64,000 nucleotides of DNA from an uncultured Eubacterium sp. (GTDB taxonomy: Bacteria; Bacillota; Clostridia; Lachnospirales; Lachnospiraceae), in the NCBI GenBank assembly GCA_945939115.1, contig CAMEVC010000003.1, forward strand, positions 1-64,000, read 5' to 3'. Within the stretch, counting starts at the first letter, position 1; each line of letters opens with the position of its first letter. Positions 17,378-26,769 of the stretch are shown piece after piece. Both the position numbers and the translations under genes were made by a program. Under the pieces are notes generated by a model. That model saw only the letters and a list, made by a program, of their open reading frames with translations. It searched no databases and was not told the DNA's origin.

Positions 17378-18091
17378 TTAAACATTCTTATTAATAATTC
17401 TTGTCTCGTACTCTCCTGTTGCAATGTCAATATATCTTACAAACAAAGATACTTTGTTCTCTTCATTAAGGTTATCCCAGAGCATCTGTGTAAACTCTTC
17501 AATATCTCCGGATATCTTCACCCATGTAGGCTCACCCTCGTAGCTTGGAAGAGGATTGCCATCTCCCATGTAAGTATGTATAAAATGTCCCTCGCCTGCA
17601 ATCGGTGCATCATATGTAAATGTATATCTGTTGCACTGGTCAGGATTGCCGTTGTGACTCTTTAATATAGACATTGCATAGTCATATTTACCATCCTTAA
17701 TTGTCAGAAGTCCTGATATTCTAGGAGTAAAGTTAGGAGCGTCCGGTTCAAACTCCCTTGTTCTTAATGACTCTTCAAATGTCCTGCCTTCCTTCATAAG
17801 ATCATATACTGTATCTGTCTGGTCTCCGTTAGTAACAATTGTCTTATCTCCAAGAACTCTGACCGGAGCATAGATAATAAGACTTGGATCTTCCAGCTTG
17901 CTTGGATCAAAGGCCTCTGTTCTGATTCCCTCTCCATCCTGAATAAATACTCTGTTTCTGCTGTTAGACGATCTTCCCATAATAAAATAAGCTGTAACCG
18001 CCTTGCTTCCGTCCTCAGATTTTCCGATAACGATTCCTCTTCCAGGATAAGCGCATCCTGATAATTCCTTTGCTAAATTCTGAATTTCCAT
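17378..18091 (-). CDS. purO: IMP cyclohydrolase, PurO type
   Basis: A 237 aa protein of the IMP cyclohydrolase family first known from archaea, unrelated to the PurH N-domain. It closes the ring of FAICAR to give IMP. Typical blocks seen: AYPGRGIVIGKSEDG, AYFIMGRSSNSRNRVF, RISGLLTIKDGKYDYAMSIL and GEGHFIHTYMGDGNPLPSYEG. AAAGGACATTT precedes the ATG. It lies directly upstream of the stand-alone transformylase gene, which explains why that gene lacks a cyclohydrolase domain. A UDP-sugar pyrophosphorylase gene lies 104 bases upstream on the same strand. Confidence 0.93.
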   Translation of the reverse strand: MEIQNLAKELSGCAYPGRGIVIGKSEDGSKAVTAYFIMGRSSNSRNRVFIQDGEGIRTEAFDPSKLEDPSLIIYAPVRVLGDKTIVTNGDQTDTVYDLMKEGRTFEESLRTREFEPDAPNFTPRISGLLTIKDGKYDYAMSILKSHNGNPDQCNRYTFTYDAPIAGEGHFIHTYMGDGNPLPSYEGEPTWVKISGDIEEFTQMLWDNLNEENKVSLFVRYIDIATGEYETRIINKNV

Positions 18092-18195
18092 AAATGTCCT
18101 TTCCGAAGCCTGTATTATTTATTTCTTCAGGATGACTGCCTGCTTCAAAACATTCATCCCTTACGCTGCTCCATGCAAAAATACACTAAATCCGG

Positions 18196-19428
18196 TTAAA
18201 TTGCAACACCATTCTTCTTGAGTAATTCTCTTGCAGATTCTACTGAATCCACCCCGGTTGCATTCTTAATCGGTGCAAATTCCTTCTCTCTTACCACCTC
18301 AAACGGAAGGCAGTTGTCAAGCTCATGTATCATATCAAGAACAAGCCCTTCGAACTTATATCCATTAGGCTGTTCCGGCTTAACAGGATTACCATTCTCA
18401 TCGATATACGGAATCTTCTTTTCAACAATATGCAGTGGCAGATTCTTATTCGCTATTTTCTCTAAATCCTCCACTCTGAACAGATAATTAAGGATAACAC
18501 CAAAATTATATGCCGGCTCACCCTTAGAATTCTTTGCATTCATCATCTCATCAGTAAGCTCATAATACTCAACAATAGAAGGCTTATTATCCTCCAGACA
18601 CATAACGCCAACCTTCTCATCAGGAGCGCATTTGCGCACCACCTTAGAACCTACTGCACAGTGTTTCTCAATAGTTGCTCCAACAAATACAGGGTCGGCA
18701 ATCCTCTGAAGAACATTATCCACAGAAAACACATTGAGCCACTCAATACCATTATTCTCAAGCACACTGAAAAGTCCTGACCTCTTAAGTGAAATATACC
18801 ATCCTCCGTTACCGTTAGGTGATGTCGCCATCCTTCCCTTTTCCTCAAGATATATCCTGCCACTATAATCTGTTGCAGCAGCCATCTCCTGCTTGAAAAA
18901 ATGTACATACTCACTCTTGTATCCGAAATAATCTTTCTCCTTGAAAAAGGATACCGTTGCATCATTATTCTTCTCACTTGTCATCACAAATAAATGAATA
19001 TATGTATCTGTCTCTTTAACAACATCCATAAGATTGTTAATCAGACACTGGAATATAAAGAGCTCCCTTGTCACTCCCACATTATACATACCTTTCGGAT
19101 TGTCAGACCCAAGCCTTGTTCCCATGCCTCCTGCGAGAAGAATAGCTCCGACTTTCCCCTCTTTGATAGCTTTCACTCCGGTATTCTTATATCTGTCATA
19201 ACCAGCCTCAATATCATCAAGTTCCATAGCATCAAGCGGTGTAATAACACCCTTCTTAATAAGCTCAGACCTGTGGTCTATAGCAGATATAACCTCCATA
19301 TCCGTCTTGTCAATCTGTTCAAGAAGTGCATCCTTCCCCTCATCAGATAACTCATCATAAAACTTTAATACCTGTTCCTGCCCGTACTTTCCAAGCTTTA
19401 TCTTAGCCTCTTCTAAATTCACTTCCAT
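18196..19428 (-). CDS. UTP-dependent sugar-1-phosphate uridylyltransferase (UDPGP family)
   Basis: A 410 aa cytoplasmic enzyme of the eukaryote-like UDPGP family (UDP-GlcNAc or UDP-glucose pyrophosphorylase). The nucleotide-binding signature is clear: AILLAGGMGTRLGSDNPKG at about residues 94-112, then GGWYISLKRSGLF, the LNVFSVDNVL metal/UDP segment and a C-terminal KIPYIDENG region. It makes UDP-sugar precursors for cell wall or glycans. Sequence alone does not separate GlcNAc-1-P from Glc-1-P or hexosamine activity; the overall look is closest to UDP-N-acetylhexosamine pyrophosphorylase. It is followed on the same strand by purO. Confidence 0.88.
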   Translation of the reverse strand: MEVNLEEAKIKLGKYGQEQVLKFYDELSDEGKDALLEQIDKTDMEVISAIDHRSELIKKGVITPLDAMELDDIEAGYDRYKNTGVKAIKEGKVGAILLAGGMGTRLGSDNPKGMYNVGVTRELFIFQCLINNLMDVVKETDTYIHLFVMTSEKNNDATVSFFKEKDYFGYKSEYVHFFKQEMAAATDYSGRIYLEEKGRMATSPNGNGGWYISLKRSGLFSVLENNGIEWLNVFSVDNVLQRIADPVFVGATIEKHCAVGSKVVRKCAPDEKVGVMCLEDNKPSIVEYYELTDEMMNAKNSKGEPAYNFGVILNYLFRVEDLEKIANKNLPLHIVEKKIPYIDENGNPVKPEQPNGYKFEGLVLDMIHELDNCLPFEVVREKEFAPIKNATGVDSVESARELLKKNGVAI

Positions 19429-19494
19429 AACCTCTCTTAATACAATATTATATTCATCAACATTTCAAGTCGATATCGTTATAATTTTAGCACA

Positions 19495-20625
19495 TTAATA
19501 ATTTCCTAGCAACTTAATAGCTTTAGCTTCCTCCTGAATACCTCTGAGAGCATTCATAACTCTTGGATCATCAATATTACCCTCAAAGTCAACAAAGAAT
19601 CTGAATTCCCACTGTCTACCCTCAATAGGTCTCGATTCTATCTTATTCATATTAAGCCCGTTATATATAATATGACTCAGAAGATTGTAAAGTGTCCCCG
19701 CCTCATTAGCTGTCTCGAATACTATGCTTGTCTTCTTTGCATCCTTTACAAACTTCCTTGTTTTCGTGACAATAACGAATCTTGTAGTATTATTATCCTG
19801 ATCTGCTATACCACTCTTTAGAACATCAAGTCCGTATATCTCTGCCGCCTCTTTACTTGCAATCGCTACATGTGTCTTATTGTGTTCCTGAAAAATCATC
19901 TTAGCTGCAACTGCTGTGTTAGCCTGACTTATTCTCTGCCAGTCCTTATGTGTATCTAAGAATCTGTCACACTGCATAAGTCCCTGTGGATGTGAATATA
20001 CCGCAGTTACACTATCCAGATTGGTTCCAGGCAGTCCAAGGAGCAGATGCTCTATCTTAACATATGTCTCTGCAATAATATAATTATCATATTCCTGTAA
20101 CAGATCATATACATCTGCAACTATACCCGTTGTAGAATTCTCTATTGGAAGAACAGCGTAGTCAGCCTTTCCATTCTTAACCGCCTCCATGGCATCTCTC
20201 CATGTAGACACATTAAAATTATCAACATCCCTGCCAAAAAAATTAATCATGGCAGCATAGGAATATGCTCCGGGAACTCCCTGATATACTACCTTACAAT
20301 CCTTCTTATCTATCTCATCAATCGCTTCATATGGCTCTCTCAATGTCTGTCCCATCTTCTCAAGAAGCATATACTGGTTCTTTCTTGAATTTGCCATAAT
20401 CTGTGAAAAAAGATCATCAATCGCATGAACATTATCCGGGTTCTTAACCAGTTTCCTGACCGCTTCAAGCTTTGCCTTCTCCCGCACAGGGTCAAGCACC
20501 TTTTTCCCAGTCTCAATCTTGTATTCTGCTACCTCTGTAGTCAGCTTCATTCTTTCCTCAAACAGTTCGACAAGCTGTCTGTCGATTTTATCGATGTCAT
20601 CTCGTATCTCATTAAGGTCTAGCAT
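19495..20625 (-). CDS. pheA: chorismate mutase / prephenate dehydratase (P-protein)
   Basis: A 376 aa bifunctional enzyme converting chorismate to prephenate and then phenylpyruvate. Domains in order: AroQ chorismate mutase (residues about 1-90, LNEIRDDIDKIDRQLVELFEER), prephenate dehydratase (about 105-285, YQGVPGAYSYAAM; the TRF motif in NNTTRFVIV holds the catalytic Thr), and an ACT regulatory domain (about 295-376) with ESRP, the usual phenylalanine feedback site. AGGGAGGG lies before the ATG. It appears monocistronic. No T-box or attenuator leader is visible upstream, so control is probably by feedback. Confidence 0.96.
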   Translation of the reverse strand: MLDLNEIRDDIDKIDRQLVELFEERMKLTTEVAEYKIETGKKVLDPVREKAKLEAVRKLVKNPDNVHAIDDLFSQIMANSRKNQYMLLEKMGQTLREPYEAIDEIDKKDCKVVYQGVPGAYSYAAMINFFGRDVDNFNVSTWRDAMEAVKNGKADYAVLPIENSTTGIVADVYDLLQEYDNYIIAETYVKIEHLLLGLPGTNLDSVTAVYSHPQGLMQCDRFLDTHKDWQRISQANTAVAAKMIFQEHNKTHVAIASKEAAEIYGLDVLKSGIADQDNNTTRFVIVTKTRKFVKDAKKTSIVFETANEAGTLYNLLSHIIYNGLNMNKIESRPIEGRQWEFRFFVDFEGNIDDPRVMNALRGIQEEAKAIKLLGNY

Positions 20626-20763
20626 ATAACCCTCCCTGTTTTCCTTATCTGTAACTATACATTTTTATTATTGTATCACATTTTAAATGATATGCAATAA
20701 ATGTACTTTATGTTATAATTATGACAATATAATATATTCAATGACAGGAAAGAGAGGTTTTCT

Positions 20764-21786
20764 ATGAAGAAAGTAATTCCTATCAGTATAGTGTCTGTGA
20801 TTGCAATTGTAATTGCCGTGCTTGTTATTATCTCTTACAGAAACAGCCGCATCGTGTACAATAACGACAATGCTGTTGGCAACACTGCAGGAAATCTTAA
20901 TAATGGCGGTTTATTCTGTGAATACAACGGCAGAATATATTTTGCCAATCCATATGACGACAATAAGCTATATGTAATGGACTCCGACTGCAGCAATGCA
21001 AAAAAACTCAACGATGACAGCGTTGCATCTCTCAACGTGTGTGGCAATTACATATACTATGTTAAGAACAATTTCAAGCAATCAACAATAGGCACCATTT
21101 TCCGCGGACAGCTTTTCGGTGTATACCGTTGCAACCTCGACGGGTCATCGCCTAAGACTTTGTACAACCAAATCTCCGGAATTATCGCCCTGTGTGGTAA
21201 CTCATTATATTACCAGCACTACAGTGACACCACGCCACTTGCTTTCCACAAGATTGATATCGCCGGCAAGGAGGATACCAAGATATCGGACACTCCATAT
21301 TCTCCAGCCTGTGTCCAGAATGGCACCATATACTTTTCTGACCCTAATGGAAAGCATAACATTTTGCGCTTTGATACGGAATCCGGCAATACATCTGTTT
21401 TATATGACTGCAATTCTTATCTTGCGGATGTTGAAAATGGATACGCATATTATATAGACTTGAGTAAGAATTATTCTCTGGTAAGGCTCAATCTCTCCAA
21501 TAAGACAGTGGAATTACTGTATGGAAGCACTGGCAATAAAGTTATCAATTATAACCTGTATGGCAACAAAATATTTTTTCAGGTAGAGGGAGACCCTTCT
21601 GTTACAGGATTATACAGAATGAACATAGACGGAACACAGATAGAATCTATAGCTATGGGTAATATCACTAATATCCATTGCACTTCCAGATATACATTTT
21701 TTCAGTACTATGAGAATCAGGGAATTCTTTACAGAGTCAACACTTCTGCTCCTGATACAACAGTTGAACAGATAACAGTAAAATAG
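20764..21786 (+). CDS. DUF5050-type membrane-anchored propeller protein
   Basis: A 340 aa protein with one N-terminal membrane segment (residues about 4-24) and an extracytoplasmic domain of repeated beta units: GRIYFANPYDDNKLYVMDSD, GNYIYYV, LFGVYRCNLDGSSPKTLY, GTIYFSDPNGKHNI, GNKIFFQV...LYRMNIDGTQ. Such YY-V / NLDG repeats mark DUF5050, a propeller-like domain common in Lachnospiraceae surface proteins. It is divergent from pheA, with a TATAAT about 30 bases before the start region and an AGAGAGG ribosome site. A bidirectional terminator follows. The function is unknown; a binding role is inferred. Confidence 0.8.
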   Translation: MKKVIPISIVSVIAIVIAVLVIISYRNSRIVYNNDNAVGNTAGNLNNGGLFCEYNGRIYFANPYDDNKLYVMDSDCSNAKKLNDDSVASLNVCGNYIYYVKNNFKQSTIGTIFRGQLFGVYRCNLDGSSPKTLYNQISGIIALCGNSLYYQHYSDTTPLAFHKIDIAGKEDTKISDTPYSPACVQNGTIYFSDPNGKHNILRFDTESGNTSVLYDCNSYLADVENGYAYYIDLSKNYSLVRLNLSNKTVELLYGSTGNKVINYNLYGNKIFFQVEGDPSVTGLYRMNIDGTQIESIAMGNITNIHCTSRYTFFQYYENQGILYRVNTSAPDTTVEQITVK

Positions 21787-21802
21787 TCGTTATTAATTAC
21801 AA

Positions 21803-21841
21803 AATGCCTTCCCCTGCATTCAATTATAGGAGAAGGCATTT
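21803..21841. terminator. bidirectional terminator between DUF5050 gene and aspS
   Basis: Stem AATGCCTTC / GAAGGCATT with extra CCCT/AGG pairing, A/T-rich on both sides, between two convergent genes. Confidence 0.8.
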
Positions 21842-21859
21842 CTCATACCAATTAATATT

Positions 21860-23650
21860 CTATTCTTCAGTCTTATCAATAGATATTGAAAGCTCTTCAA
21901 GCTGCTTGTCATCCACCACATCCGGTGCGTTAGTAAGCAGACATGTTGCATCTTTAACCTTAGGGAATGCAATTACATCTCTTATGGAATCCCTCTTAGC
22001 CATAAGCATTACCAGTCTGTCAAGACCGTATGCAAGTCCTGCGTGTGGCGGAACTCCGTACTTGAACGCATCCAGAAGGAATCCAAACTTCTCATTGGCA
22101 ACCTCCTCTGTAAGTCCAAGAGCCTTAAACATTCTCTCCTGAACGTCTGCCTGATGAATTCTGACTGAACCACCACCGATTTCTGTACCATTAAGTACGA
22201 TATCATATGCTTTAGCCCTCACTGCACCAGGATTTGTCTCTAACATATCTAAATCCTCATCCATAGGCATTGTGAACGGATGGTGCATAGCAACGAATCT
22301 ATTCTCTTCGTCAGACCACTCAAACTGAGGGAATTCTGTAATCCATACAAACTTGTAATCTGACTTATCAAGTAGTCCCATCTGTCCGGCAAGCTCAACT
22401 CTCAACGCTCCCAGAACATTCCATACGATTTTATTTCTGTCTGCAGCAAAGAGAAGTAAATCTCCCGGCTTACCCTCAAGGGCATTAACTAAAGAATTCA
22501 TCTCTTCTTCTGTCATAAACTTAGCGAAAGATGACTTATATGAACCGTCTTCCTGAATAGCTATATATGCAAGTCCCTTGACTCCATATCCCTTGGCAAA
22601 ATCAACTAAAGCATCAATCTTCTTACGAGGCATACTGCCCTGTCCCTGTGCATTGATTCCTCTCACTGAACCGCCGTTCTCCAAAGCGCCTGTGAATACT
22701 CCGAATCCGCAATTCTTAACTATAGCAGACACATCTTTAAGTTCCATACCGAATCTTAAATCCGGCTTATCTGAACCAAATCTGTCCATAGCCTCCTGCC
22801 ATGTCATTCTCTGAATAGGAAGATTAACATCAACATCTAATATCTCTTTAAACAGGTGAGCAAGAAGTCTCTCATTAACATCAATAACATCATCAACATC
22901 AACAAAAGAAAGCTCCATATCTATCTGTGTGAATTCCGGCTGTCTGTCCGCTCTTAAATCCTCGTCTCTAAAACATCTTGCAATCTGCATATATCTGTCA
23001 TATCCCGAGCACATAAGCATCTGCTTGAACAGCTGGGGAGACTGCGGAAGTGCATAGAACTTCCCCGGATGGATACGGCTTGGCACAAGATAATCTCTTG
23101 CTCCCTCAGGTGTTGACTTGGTAAGCATAGGTGTTTCAATCTCAAGGAATCCCTCTCCGGCAAGAAATGCTCTTGTGAGAGTTGCCACCTTGCTTCTCAT
23201 AATAATATTTGACTGGATATCCGGCCTTCTAAGATCAAGACATCTGTATTTAAGTCTGATATCTTCCTTAGTCTGGATATTCTCCTCAATTGGGAATGGT
23301 GGTGTCTCTGACTCTGAAAGTATTCTTAATGTCTTAGCTGCAATCTCTATATCACCTGTCTTAAGATTCTCGTTAACTGCACCGCTTCTCTTAATCACTT
23401 CACCTTCTACCGCAATAACAAATTCATTACGTAGAGTATATGCTTTATCGAAACCTTCCTTTCCGATAATATTCTCATCGAAAAGAATCTGAAGGATACC
23501 GCTTCTGTCCCTTAAATCAACAAATATAAGCGAACCAAGATTTCTTCTCTTGGCAACCCATCCCATAACAGTAACCTTACTACCAATATCAGCAGATGAA
23601 ACCTCTGTACATCTATGTGATCTCTTTAAGCCAACCATTGACTCTGCCAT
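21860..23650 (-). CDS. aspS: aspartyl-tRNA synthetase
   Basis: A 596 aa class II synthetase of the bacterial AspRS type, charging tRNA-Asp. In order: an OB-fold anticodon-binding domain (about 1-110, KVTVMGWVAKRRNLG), motif 1 near FLEIETPMLTKSTPEGARDY, motif 2 CFRDEDLRADRQPEFTQ, the bacterial GAD insertion (about 290-410), and motif 3 GLAYGLDRLVML. The start at MAESMVGL has AAAGAGGTAAGG upstream. Whether it is the discriminating or the Asp/Asn form cannot be told from sight. It is a normal core gene. Confidence 0.97.
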   Translation of the reverse strand: MAESMVGLKRSHRCTEVSSADIGSKVTVMGWVAKRRNLGSLIFVDLRDRSGILQILFDENIIGKEGFDKAYTLRNEFVIAVEGEVIKRSGAVNENLKTGDIEIAAKTLRILSESETPPFPIEENIQTKEDIRLKYRCLDLRRPDIQSNIIMRSKVATLTRAFLAGEGFLEIETPMLTKSTPEGARDYLVPSRIHPGKFYALPQSPQLFKQMLMCSGYDRYMQIARCFRDEDLRADRQPEFTQIDMELSFVDVDDVIDVNERLLAHLFKEILDVDVNLPIQRMTWQEAMDRFGSDKPDLRFGMELKDVSAIVKNCGFGVFTGALENGGSVRGINAQGQGSMPRKKIDALVDFAKGYGVKGLAYIAIQEDGSYKSSFAKFMTEEEMNSLVNALEGKPGDLLLFAADRNKIVWNVLGALRVELAGQMGLLDKSDYKFVWITEFPQFEWSDEENRFVAMHHPFTMPMDEDLDMLETNPGAVRAKAYDIVLNGTEIGGGSVRIHQADVQERMFKALGLTEEVANEKFGFLLDAFKYGVPPHAGLAYGLDRLVMLMAKRDSIRDVIAFPKVKDATCLLTNAPDVVDDKQLEELSISIDKTEE

Positions 23651-23740
23651 CTTACCTTACCTCTTTCCTGTAATTGCTTAATAATGTGCAAATGTATTTG
23701 CCACACTATATTATCTGAATAATCATAATTTTTCAATATG

Positions 23741-25021
23741 TCAATGGCTATTTCCTTCATAATATTTAGAAATAAACTCACTTACCGGGAGTGGTTTGTC
23801 AAAATAAAATCCCTGTATTACATCACAGCCATAAGATACAACTGCATCAAGCTCCTCTTTCGTCTCAATTCCTTCAAATACAAGATCATAATTAACACTC
23901 CTAAGCATCTCAATAAGTGACTTAATAACCTTACGCCCCTTGTCATTCTTAAGAGATCTGCTTGCAAATATCCTGTCGAATTTAATAATATCTGCCGGAA
24001 TACTTGCTATCTGATTAAGAGATGAATACCCCGAACCAAAATCATCGACATTGATGCGGAATCCGTTTCTTCTAAGTTTCTCAATGACATCCACCATTGC
24101 CTCCAATGCATCAATAAATGTCGTCTCTAATATCTCCAGTTGTACTAAAGAAGGGTCAACATCATACTTCTTCTGTAAAGCAATAACATAATCAAAAAGA
24201 TCCGAACTTGTAAACTTCTGTCTTGATATATTCACAGATACAGGAACAGGTTTATATCCTCTTCTAATACATTCGTTCTGAAGTGCAAATATCTTATCAA
24301 GCATAATATCATCCAGCTTTCCAATCATGCCTGTATCCTCAAGTACAGGAATAAACTTGGCCGGAGAAATAAGATTACCATCCTGTGAACGCATTCTTAC
24401 CAATGCCTCAGCCCCTACAATCCTGTTTTCCGAAACTGATGTCTTAGGCTGCAGATAAACCTCAATTCTGTCATCCTTGCACGCTTTTACGAATTCATTG
24501 GACATATCCATATGTTCCAGATATTCGTTGCAATTGTCCTCTGAATATACGCAGCACTTTATATCAAATCTTCCCTTAGTTGATTTCTTGGCAAGATTAG
24601 CCCTGTCCACCGCCATTCTTACATCCAGTTCCGGGTTATCATAAAAATATAGTCCCACATATACATGCTGGTATACCAACGGATATCTTGCAGAAAGAAC
24701 AGCCTCAAATTCCTCATTCTTTCTCTCAATATAATCTGTAACATCTTTCTGCGACATCCCATCCACCTTATATGCTCCACGGAACTGGTCAAATCCAATA
24801 CCATGTGATGCCAGACACAGCGGTTCACTGACAAAGTAAAAATCAGCAATATCCTGCATTACTCTGTCTCCCTCATCCATGCCATAGAAATCATTAATAT
24901 ATTTGAAATTACTTATATCCAGGGCAATAAGAACTACCTTATGTTCTCCCGTACTTACAATTTCTTTCACCTTGCTGTTAAATACATCATGCCCTGCCAT
25001 TCCAAGATAGCAGCCACCCAT
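23741..25021 (-). CDS. EAL c-di-GMP phosphodiesterase with degenerate GGDEF domain
   Basis: A 426 aa cytoplasmic protein. The N-terminal half (about 1-165) is a GGDEF-like domain, LIALDISNFKYINDFYGMDEGD, but the active-site loop reads GIGFDQF rather than GGDEF, so it should not make c-di-GMP. The C-terminal EAL domain (about 175-420) keeps its catalytic set: GAEALVRM, VNISRQKF, LEILETTF, VDDFGSGYSSL, IIKFDR, FEGIETKEEL and QGFYFDKP. It probably hydrolyses c-di-GMP, with the GGDEF part possibly sensing GTP as in other degenerate pairs. No sensor domain or membrane segment is seen. Confidence 0.9.
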   Translation of the reverse strand: MGGCYLGMAGHDVFNSKVKEIVSTGEHKVVLIALDISNFKYINDFYGMDEGDRVMQDIADFYFVSEPLCLASHGIGFDQFRGAYKVDGMSQKDVTDYIERKNEEFEAVLSARYPLVYQHVYVGLYFYDNPELDVRMAVDRANLAKKSTKGRFDIKCCVYSEDNCNEYLEHMDMSNEFVKACKDDRIEVYLQPKTSVSENRIVGAEALVRMRSQDGNLISPAKFIPVLEDTGMIGKLDDIMLDKIFALQNECIRRGYKPVPVSVNISRQKFTSSDLFDYVIALQKKYDVDPSLVQLEILETTFIDALEAMVDVIEKLRRNGFRINVDDFGSGYSSLNQIASIPADIIKFDRIFASRSLKNDKGRKVIKSLIEMLRSVNYDLVFEGIETKEELDAVVSYGCDVIQGFYFDKPLPVSEFISKYYEGNSH

Positions 25022-25107
25022 AAGTCAGTCTCCTTCTGTATCACTAATCACGATTAAACACTGTCTGGATTATAACACAATATTTTTATTAATTCCATTA
25101 TATATTA

Positions 25108-26769
25108 CTAAAACATTTCTTCATTTTTCGACAAATTTATTATTCTTCCGGTCTGGGCGTTAATTCTATGTGATATTGATATAACAGTTCTGTCCGCAGA
25201 TGCCCGCTTCATTGCCTGCATTACACATTCTTCTGTCTGTACATCAAGATTAGCCGTAATCTCATCTAACAAAAGCAGTTTGGGCTTTGCGGCAACTGCT
25301 CTTGCTATGGACAAAAGCTGCCACTGTCCCTGAGAAAACAATTCCTGCGAGCATGGCGTATCATATCCATTTTCGAATTTCATTATAGTTTTATCTATTC
25401 CGGCGAGTTTAGCTGCCTCCCTGACATCCTCTAAAGATATGGACTTATCATACAATGCAATCTGATCCTCAACAGTTCCGGGAACCATATGAAAAGACTG
25501 CTCCACATATCCGAATGTCCTTCTCCTCTCAGAATCTGTAATACTGTCAGCTCTGCGTCCATCAATGTATATCTGACCAGTCTGTGGCTTATAAATACCT
25601 AGAAGCAGCTTAAATATCGTACTCTTTCCTGAGCCGGTTCTTCCAAGCAGTGTCACCTGCTCTCCCTTCTTTACATGGAAACTGAAATTATTAAGCACTT
25701 GCTGACTCTCATACGCAAAAGTCACATTGCGGAAATCTACATAAAAATCGTCCCCGCCGTCACTCTTTTTTTCCGGATTATCAGTCTCCTGCCCGATAAT
25801 ATCCAGTTCATCAAGTGATAAGAAATCATCTATTCTATGAACACCTGCAATAGCAGACTGTATAGTCTGTATCTCCATTCCCAGACTCTCTATTGGCGAA
25901 AAAATCTGGGAAATATAATTTATTACCGCAACCGCAGTTCCTGCTGACATTCCAAACAGGGAAAGAATTCTCACATTTCCGGATGCTGAAAGCAGCATAA
26001 CAACTGCAACAACAAGTGCATTAAGAATAAGTATAACAGGTGAATATACTGCGTCATAGAAATTAGTTTTCTCCATGGCTTTGTAACTGTCTTCAATATA
26101 ATAATTATACTTTCTTGTCATGTATTTTTCTGCACCACAGTTATGAATCGTCCTTATGTTGTGAAGTGTCTCCGGTACATGCCCTGATGCCCTGCTGACA
26201 GCCTGACGGTTATCTATCTGCGCCTTAAGCATATTTTTCTGTACCATGCGTGTAAACCAGAAAATAAATGGCAGCAGTATAACAAGCACAATGGCAAGTC
26301 CTGTGTTTTTTATACCAACAACCACAAGAATGCTGATTATTTTAAATGCATCTGCAAACATACTTATAATTCCTGATGTAAACAGATTCTCCACAGTATC
26401 GACATCGCCTACAAATCTTGAAACGACAGCACCCGGTTCCTGATTAGTAAGGCAGTCTGCCGTAAGATGTGTATATTTATCCATCATAGCGCTTCTTAAG
26501 GAATGTGTTATCCTCTGTCCAAGAACAGTAAGCAGACCTTCCCTTATACTTTCAGAGAGACCGGTGAGCACAGTAAATCCAAAATATACTAAAATAAACA
26601 GCATAGGAAGAGAATTACCTGCCGTTATTATATCTATGATTCTTGCTAGAATAAGTGGAGGAACCAATGCAAAAACAATAGCGCCTGTCAACGCAATAAT
26701 AATTCCCACAAATACCAGTTTTTGTTTTTTCACAGATGAGAATATAATCCTCAAAACATTTTTATTCAT
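25108..26769 (-). CDS. ABC exporter subunit with catalytic Walker B (heterodimer partner B)
   Basis: A 553 aa half-transporter: an ABC type 1 exporter membrane domain (about 1-310, six segments) plus an ATPase domain. P-loop GRTGSGKST; Walker B LLLLDEITANL keeps the catalytic Glu; H-loop ISHRI is intact. The signature motif is altered to FSQGQ. That pattern pairs with the other subunit, whose signature is normal but whose Walker B Glu is Asp. The ATG at 26769 is chosen since GAGGTG precedes it; it overlaps the stop of the upstream gene by 8 bases, so the two are coupled. The substrate (drug, peptide or lipid) is unknown. Confidence 0.88.
   Translation of the reverse strand: MNKNVLRIIFSSVKKQKLVFVGIIIALTGAIVFALVPPLILARIIDIITAGNSLPMLFILVYFGFTVLTGLSESIREGLLTVLGQRITHSLRSAMMDKYTHLTADCLTNQEPGAVVSRFVGDVDTVENLFTSGIISMFADAFKIISILVVVGIKNTGLAIVLVILLPFIFWFTRMVQKNMLKAQIDNRQAVSRASGHVPETLHNIRTIHNCGAEKYMTRKYNYYIEDSYKAMEKTNFYDAVYSPVILILNALVVAVVMLLSASGNVRILSLFGMSAGTAVAVINYISQIFSPIESLGMEIQTIQSAIAGVHRIDDFLSLDELDIIGQETDNPEKKSDGGDDFYVDFRNVTFAYESQQVLNNFSFHVKKGEQVTLLGRTGSGKSTIFKLLLGIYKPQTGQIYIDGRRADSITDSERRRTFGYVEQSFHMVPGTVEDQIALYDKSISLEDVREAAKLAGIDKTIMKFENGYDTPCSQELFSQGQWQLLSIARAVAAKPKLLLLDEITANLDVQTEECVMQAMKRASADRTVISISHRINAQTGRIINLSKNEEMF

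Noticed and set aside
20626..20763. T-box leader for pheA
   Set aside because: The gap is short and lacks the conserved T-box sequence; same for the gap upstream of aspS.
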